64,000 bases of DNA from contig JBBQGV010000008.1 of the NCBI GenBank assembly GCA_038323375.1, forward strand, positions 1 to 64,000, written 5' to 3'. Within the stretch, counting starts at the first letter, position 1. Every line of letters begins with the position of its first letter. Made by a program: the position numbers and the translations under genes. This document shows positions 60,155 through 64,000 of the stretch, one piece after another. The notes below the pieces were generated by a model. The model made no database searches. It saw only the letters and a program-made list of their open reading frames with translations, and had not been told where the DNA came from. The DNA is from JABWAJ01 sp038323375 (lineage in GTDB: Bacteria > Bacteroidota > Bacteroidia > Chitinophagales > Saprospiraceae).

Positions 60155-61096
60155 ATGATCCGAAAATTAACATGCACTGCTGCTTTAGCGGTTGCTGCCC
60201 TCTGCAATTGCTATGCGCAGGAAGAAACCGCTCCGATGCCAACGACGCTGGTAAGCCAGACGTTCCGTGATACCCGATTGGTGAATATGGCTTCTGTTGA
60301 AGTAATAGAAAAAGGGAAATTAGAGGTTCGCCTGAACCAGCGGTTTGGCGAAATGCTCGATTTTAAAAATATAGGCGAAACATTTTTTGGCTTGGAAACC
60401 CTGAGCGACTTCGCATTGGGCGTGGAATATGGCGCTACGGAAAACCTGAGCGTTGGTTTGTCCCGGGCTAAAGGAAACGGCTTTATGTCAGATGGTAAAG
60501 CAGGGATGCGCCAATTGCTGAACGGATCGCTGAAATACCGGCTGGTGCGCCAGGCTGAAAGCGGCGGAGCGCCCGTCTCGGTAACCCTGTCCGGTTTGGC
60601 ATCCCTGTCTACCGAAAAGAAAGTGGAAGGCGAAACAGACGTGATCAACAGCTTTCCGAAATTTAACCACCGTTTAGCGTACCACGGCCAGGTGCTGGTG
60701 GCCAGAAAATTCTCCGACCGAATTGCGGTACAAGCTTCAGGCGCATACACCCACCGCAACCTTGTACCGGAAAATGACGACCAAGGCATTTTTAGCGCCG
60801 GGGTGGGCGCACGGGTGCAGGCTACTAAATGGTTGGGCGTTGTTGCCGATGCGACCTTCCCAATTGCTGAAACCCGCACCACCGACAAGGGATATTACCC
60901 GATTTACGGCCTGGGTTTAGAATTCAAAACCGGTTGCAATACCTTCCAGATCAACCTGACGAACGCAACGGGCATTACGGAAACGGATTACATTCCTTAC
61001 AATACCGGCCAGTGGAGCAATGGCGATTTTCGTCTGGGATTCAGCTTGTCCAGAACTTTTGGATTTAAAATGAAAAGCGACGAGGGGAAGGAGTAG
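60155..61096 (+). CDS. DUF5777-type outer-membrane beta-barrel protein
   Basis: A 313-residue exported protein; signal peptide about 1-21 (ALAVAALCNCYAQ). Alternating beta strands of a barrel follow: LVNMASVEVIEKGKLEVRLN, FALGVEYGATENLSVGLSRA, GVGARVQATKWLGVVADATF. FRLGFSLSRTFGFK closes it, a typical last strand with aromatic end. It matches the DUF5777 family, often found with YceI proteins and di-haem cytochromes; both occur elsewhere in this window but not adjacent. Role unknown. Confidence 0.82.
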   Translation: MIRKLTCTAALAVAALCNCYAQEETAPMPTTLVSQTFRDTRLVNMASVEVIEKGKLEVRLNQRFGEMLDFKNIGETFFGLETLSDFALGVEYGATENLSVGLSRAKGNGFMSDGKAGMRQLLNGSLKYRLVRQAESGGAPVSVTLSGLASLSTEKKVEGETDVINSFPKFNHRLAYHGQVLVARKFSDRIAVQASGAYTHRNLVPENDDQGIFSAGVGARVQATKWLGVVADATFPIAETRTTDKGYYPIYGLGLEFKTGCNTFQINLTNATGITETDYIPYNTGQWSNGDFRLGFSLSRTFGFKMKSDEGKE

Positions 61097-61159
61097 GGCA
61101 AAGGCAAAGCTTGTCCCGGGAAACGCAGAGCGAATTGGCAAAGCTTGCGTTGCACCGTG

Positions 61160-61226
61160 AAAAGGCAATTTAGTTTCGGATGATATCAATTTGAAATAAC
61201 CGAAACTAAATTGCCTTTTGTTTTTT
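61160..61226 (+). terminator. Terminator after the DUF5777 gene
   Basis: Perfect 20-bp stem AAAAGGCAATTTAGTTTCGG / inverse (61160-61179 and 61200-61219), then G and six T. Confidence 0.92.
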
Positions 61227-61254
61227 GCAATACTTGCCTCTGTTTTATTCCGGA

Positions 61255-61280
61255 GGGCGACCGCGAGGGTCGCACCCTAC
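61255..61280. repeat. Repeat family C, copy 3
   Basis: GGGCGACCGCGAGGGTCGCA then CCCTAC. The minus strand of its right end supplies the TAG stop codon of the M16 peptidase gene (61277-61279), just as copy 2 does for yraN. Confidence 0.75.
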
Positions 61281-62521
61281 GTTTGCGGTTTGGCGATGTA
61301 ACATAGCTGAGAACAATTCTCCCGGCGCAATATTTGCTGCGCGACCCGCTGGAGGTCTTCGGCGCTGATTTGCTGGTAAATTTCTGCCTCTTTGTTGATC
61401 AGATCGGGATCGCCCAACAGTTCAAAACAAGCCAAGTTGATCGCTTTGTTCAGCGCGCTCATCTCAGAAAAAATGAGGTTACTTTCTGCCTTGTTTTTGA
61501 TTTTTTGCAATTCAGGGCCGGCAATCAACTCATTCTTCAGCTTATCCAATTCTTCCCAGATCGCGGCGGCGGCGGCTTCCAGCGAAACACCCTCGGCAGG
61601 TTTGCCTTCAATAATGAACAAGCCGGGGTCTATAAAACCAGAAACAAAACAATCAATGCCGGAAAACAACTGCCGCTCTTTGAGCAAATGCCGGTAGAGC
61701 CGCGAAGAAGGGCCGGTGCATAATATATCTGACAGCAAATCGGTTATGTAAAAATCCGGGTCTGAACGGGCAGCCATCCGGAAGGCTAAATAAATCGCGT
61801 CCACGGGCACATTGGCTTCTTTAGTCAACTGCCTGAACTCCGTTTGTTCCGGTTCCGCTGGTAAATTCCTGGGCGGCACTTCTCCACGCGGAATATCGCC
61901 AAACCACTTTTCTGCAAGCGCCAGAACCTCCTCCGTTTTCACGTTGCCCGAAACCACAAGAATGGCATTATTAGGCCGGTAATAACGAAAAAAGAATTGC
62001 TTGACGTCCGGCATGGTTGTGCCTTCGATGTGCGCAGGTACCAACCCAATGGTTGGCCAACGATAAGGGTGTTGTTTGTAAACCAGATCTGACAACAAAT
62101 GCATCATATCGCCATAAGGCTCGTTCAGACAGGTTTCCTTAAACTCTTCCACAACAACCTTGCGCTGTACGTCCAACACCTGCTCGTCAAAATTCAGGCT
62201 CAGCATGCGATCCGATTCCAGCCAAAAAGCCGTTTCGATGTTCTGCGCGGGCAGGGTATCGTAAAAATTCGTCATATCGTTGTTGGTAAAGGCGTTGTTT
62301 TCTCCGCCGGCCAACTGGATGGGGTCATCAAAATCAGGAACATTGAGCGACCCCCCGAACATCAGGTGTTCAAATAAATGCGCAAAACCTGTCTTGTCCG
62401 GCGATTCATCGCGTGCGCCAACATCGTACAAAACATTCACTGCGGCCATGGGCGTCGTGTCGTCTTCGTGTACCAAAACCCGAAGACCGTTGGCTAATTC
62501 AAACCGGGAAAATTCTATCAT
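61277..62521 (-). CDS. M16-family zinc peptidase (insulinase/PqqF-like)
   Basis: A 414-residue protease. The inverted zinc motif HxxEH is at residues 48-52 (FAHLFEHLMFGG), with the third ligand Glu in RKVVVEEFKE about 75 residues later. N-terminal block FELANGLRVLVHEDDTTPMA and the C-terminal inactive-half features (AFRMAARSDPDFYITDLLSD, CTGPSSRLYRHLLKERQLFS) are typical. There is no leader, so it is cytosolic or exported by an unseen route. The usual partner M16 paralogue is not beside it; a T9SS gene ends 11 bases upstream. The last codon precedes a TAG supplied by a repeat. Confidence 0.93.
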   Translation of the reverse strand: MIEFSRFELANGLRVLVHEDDTTPMAAVNVLYDVGARDESPDKTGFAHLFEHLMFGGSLNVPDFDDPIQLAGGENNAFTNNDMTNFYDTLPAQNIETAFWLESDRMLSLNFDEQVLDVQRKVVVEEFKETCLNEPYGDMMHLLSDLVYKQHPYRWPTIGLVPAHIEGTTMPDVKQFFFRYYRPNNAILVVSGNVKTEEVLALAEKWFGDIPRGEVPPRNLPAEPEQTEFRQLTKEANVPVDAIYLAFRMAARSDPDFYITDLLSDILCTGPSSRLYRHLLKERQLFSGIDCFVSGFIDPGLFIIEGKPAEGVSLEAAAAAIWEELDKLKNELIAGPELQKIKNKAESNLIFSEMSALNKAINLACFELLGDPDLINKEAEIYQQISAEDLQRVAQQILRRENCSQLCYIAKPQT

Positions 62522-62532
62522 TTGTTAGTTGG

Positions 62533-63819
62533 TTACTGTTTCTCAAAGCGCCCTTCTGCAACAATCCGCCCATCCTGGTTGCGAAGCAGGTACAAATACG
62601 ACCCCGCTGCAAACTGGCTTATATCGAGGGTATGGTTGCCGTCAAGCGCAGTATTGAACACCTGCTGGCCCGACAAGTTCAGAATATTAAGATACAGGTT
62701 GTGCGATGGAAGGTTTTTAGTTTCAAAAGTGATCCAATTGCCAGCCGGATTGGGGAAAACCTTCATTGTGACACGGCTTTCCACTTCTTCGTTTGCAACG
62801 ATCGTTACGGTTATATCCTGGCAGGAAGAAGAGGTGCCCCCGGAGTTTGTTGCGGTGAGGCATACTTCGTAGGTACCGCTGTTGGTGTAGGTGTGCACAG
62901 GGTTTTGCTGGTTGCTGGTGCTCAGGTCACCGAAATCCCAGCTCCACTCGGTGGGGTCGTTGGAAGACTGATCGGCAAACTGCACTTCTCCACCCCCTGG
63001 TAGTTCGAACGTAAAATTCGCAACGGGTGCCAAAACAAACGTTCCCACCGATTGTAACCAGGTTGCTGAGGTGATGGCATCCTCTGATAGTTCTACGGTC
63101 AATGCCTGGCCTTTGGCTTCTTCGGTGAGCCATTGATAAGTAATATTGGTGTCTATACTGTTTTCCAAAGGAAGCCAAGTGCCGAAAAACAAAGCGAAAA
63201 TGGCGTTTTCCGTCACCGTTTCAACCCGCTGCCGCAGCGCCTGGTAGGAGCCGGTCGGCAAAATCAGGGTGCCATAAGCATCCGTCTCTATGTTTTGTGT
63301 CGCTTCGGTCTGTATCCGAATGGAGTCCACGTCAAAAATAGAGCCGTCTAAGGTCAGCGTAAATCCATACGCTCCGGAAAAGGTAGTTCCAAAAGTAGTC
63401 GGAAACGCAAAAATCGTTTGAACAGGATCGAATATTACGGAAACGTAATCGTCATTCCCAAATAAATCCAGAGACGAGCCTAGCGCAATCACGCCAGACG
63501 AGGTAACCGACGCAAAGCCATAAGAGCCATCATCTAATGCCTGGGCTAAATTTGCCGTTGGGAAGTCTTCGCTGTTTGGCGCCTGGGTCGGACTAATGAT
63601 GCCAATGGTACTGGTGAAGTGTGCTTGCAGGTTTGAAAAATCCCAGGTCTGGTTGGCGCCAGGTTCTCCAATACTTACATTTTGCGGGAGGGTATCGGTG
63701 GCGTAATTGAACGCATCACCAATAGCGGGAGCGTCAGCAACGGTCAGGGTGATTTGGGCTTTCGCCGGAACCAATGCCCCGAGCAGCATCATCAAAGGGA
63801 GTACAAGTTTTAGTTTCAT
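62533..63819 (-). CDS. Secreted protein with PKD domain and T9SS type A sorting domain
   Basis: A 428-residue exported protein; signal peptide MKLKLVLPLMMLLGALVPAKA. The N-terminal ~270 residues are beta-rich without a known domain (AIGDAFNYATDTLPQNVSIG, NQTWDFSNLQAHFTSTIG). A PKD domain follows at about 275-340 (FADQSSNDPTEWSWDFGDLS, VHTYTNSGTYEVCLTATNSG), then a sorting domain (MKVFPNPAGNWITFETKNLP ... FAAGSYLYLLRNQDGRIV). Probably a surface-attached or secreted adhesin-like protein. Confidence 0.88.
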   Translation of the reverse strand: MKLKLVLPLMMLLGALVPAKAQITLTVADAPAIGDAFNYATDTLPQNVSIGEPGANQTWDFSNLQAHFTSTIGIISPTQAPNSEDFPTANLAQALDDGSYGFASVTSSGVIALGSSLDLFGNDDYVSVIFDPVQTIFAFPTTFGTTFSGAYGFTLTLDGSIFDVDSIRIQTEATQNIETDAYGTLILPTGSYQALRQRVETVTENAIFALFFGTWLPLENSIDTNITYQWLTEEAKGQALTVELSEDAITSATWLQSVGTFVLAPVANFTFELPGGGEVQFADQSSNDPTEWSWDFGDLSTSNQQNPVHTYTNSGTYEVCLTATNSGGTSSSCQDITVTIVANEEVESRVTMKVFPNPAGNWITFETKNLPSHNLYLNILNLSGQQVFNTALDGNHTLDISQFAAGSYLYLLRNQDGRIVAEGRFEKQ

Positions 63820-63888
63820 AATTTGTTTGTTTTTATCAATGAAAAAAAGAGTTGAATAACAGAGGGTTGAAAAGATGCTACCGTTGTA

Positions 63889-64000
63889 TTACTTCAGTAA
63901 AAACTTACCAGTATACAACAATTCTTCTTCGCTTTCCAATTTCCAGTAATACAATCCCGGTCGCTTCGGTGTGGTCCATTCAAAATTGGCCGCAGATATG
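63889..64000 (-). CDS. C-terminal end of an uncharacterised secreted protein (partial)
   Basis: The 5' part lies beyond the window. The visible last 36 codons read ...FEWTTPKRPGLYYWKLESEE, then ELLYTGKFLLK and TAA at 63891-63889. The pattern G-L-Y-Y-W-K-L-x-S ... G-K-F resembles the end of a surface-protein sorting domain in which the last strand closes a sandwich. Function cannot be told. Confidence 0.6.
   Translation of the reverse strand, partial: ISAANFEWTTPKRPGLYYWKLESEEELLYTGKFLLK

Overview
The window comes from a member of the Bacteroidota, most likely a saprospirian (Saprospiraceae/Lewinellaceae/Haliscomenobacter type). The evidence is: several secreted proteins ending in type IX secretion (T9SS) type A sorting domains; the bamD-rpoZ-coaBC-DUF4835 gene order; OmpA proteins with thrombospondin type 3 repeats; a Rpb6-like omega subunit; DUF4369/TlpA thioredoxins; and promoters of the Bacteroidota form TTG-N19/21-TAnnTTTG. 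No rRNA, CRISPR array, phage or intact transposase is visible. One tRNA-Glu(UUC) is present.

Layout. 1-700: end of a T9SS protein, its terminator, short palindromic repeats and tRNA-Glu. 1-3.2 kb: gap-pgk glycolytic pair. 3.5-13.2 kb: nine minus-strand genes read guaA -> periplasmic binding lipoprotein -> TlpA -> DEDDh exonuclease -> two MbnP-like proteins -> two MbnH/MauG-like di-haem peroxidases -> EVE protein. 13.5-17.2 kb: OmpA/TSP3 protein, a Crp relic, and a decayed PIN-toxin/zinc-ribbon cluster. 17.3-24.4 kb: GH97 glucosidase, membrane protein, broken lamin-tail T9SS gene, two YceI proteins and a Crp/Fnr regulator. 24.6-27.4 kb: YebC, PhzF, MFS transporter. 27.5-34.4 kb: tight minus-strand operon of a dicarboxylate symporter, a small DNA-repair-like protein, a TlpA lipoprotein, a TIR-TPR-SDR fusion and murB. 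34.8-39.7 kb: TonB protein and three T9SS genes, two of them frameshifted. 40.4-49 kb: hemE, lipoprotein, M28 peptidase, trypsin-like protease, mnmH, a PIN toxin-antitoxin pair with a frameshifted toxin, and pyrC. 49-54.4 kb: operon bamD -> rpoZ -> coaBC -> DUF4835/PorD -> secreted propeller-like protein -> yraN. 54.5-64 kb: DinB/MDMPI-like protein, second OmpA/TSP3 protein, subtilase, bacilliredoxin, DUF5777 barrel, M16 peptidase, PKD/T9SS protein, and a truncated gene at the edge.

The most unusual features are: (i) the duplicated MbnP/MbnH module, in which one MbnP keeps a single Trp at the expected modification motif and the other has lost it; (ii) the TIR-TPR-SDR fusion, with Gln where the catalytic TIR Glu is expected, embedded one base upstream of murB; (iii) several families of small palindromic or MITE-like repeats that sit repeatedly on or next to stop codons, including a 166-bp element in two copies and a 158-bp element inserted inside another repeat with a visible 3-bp target duplication; (iv) two PIN-domain toxin-antitoxin loci, both with damaged toxin genes and intact antitoxins; (v) -7 promoter boxes only 5-7 bases before the guaA and bamD start codons, implying leaderless or nearly leaderless mRNAs.
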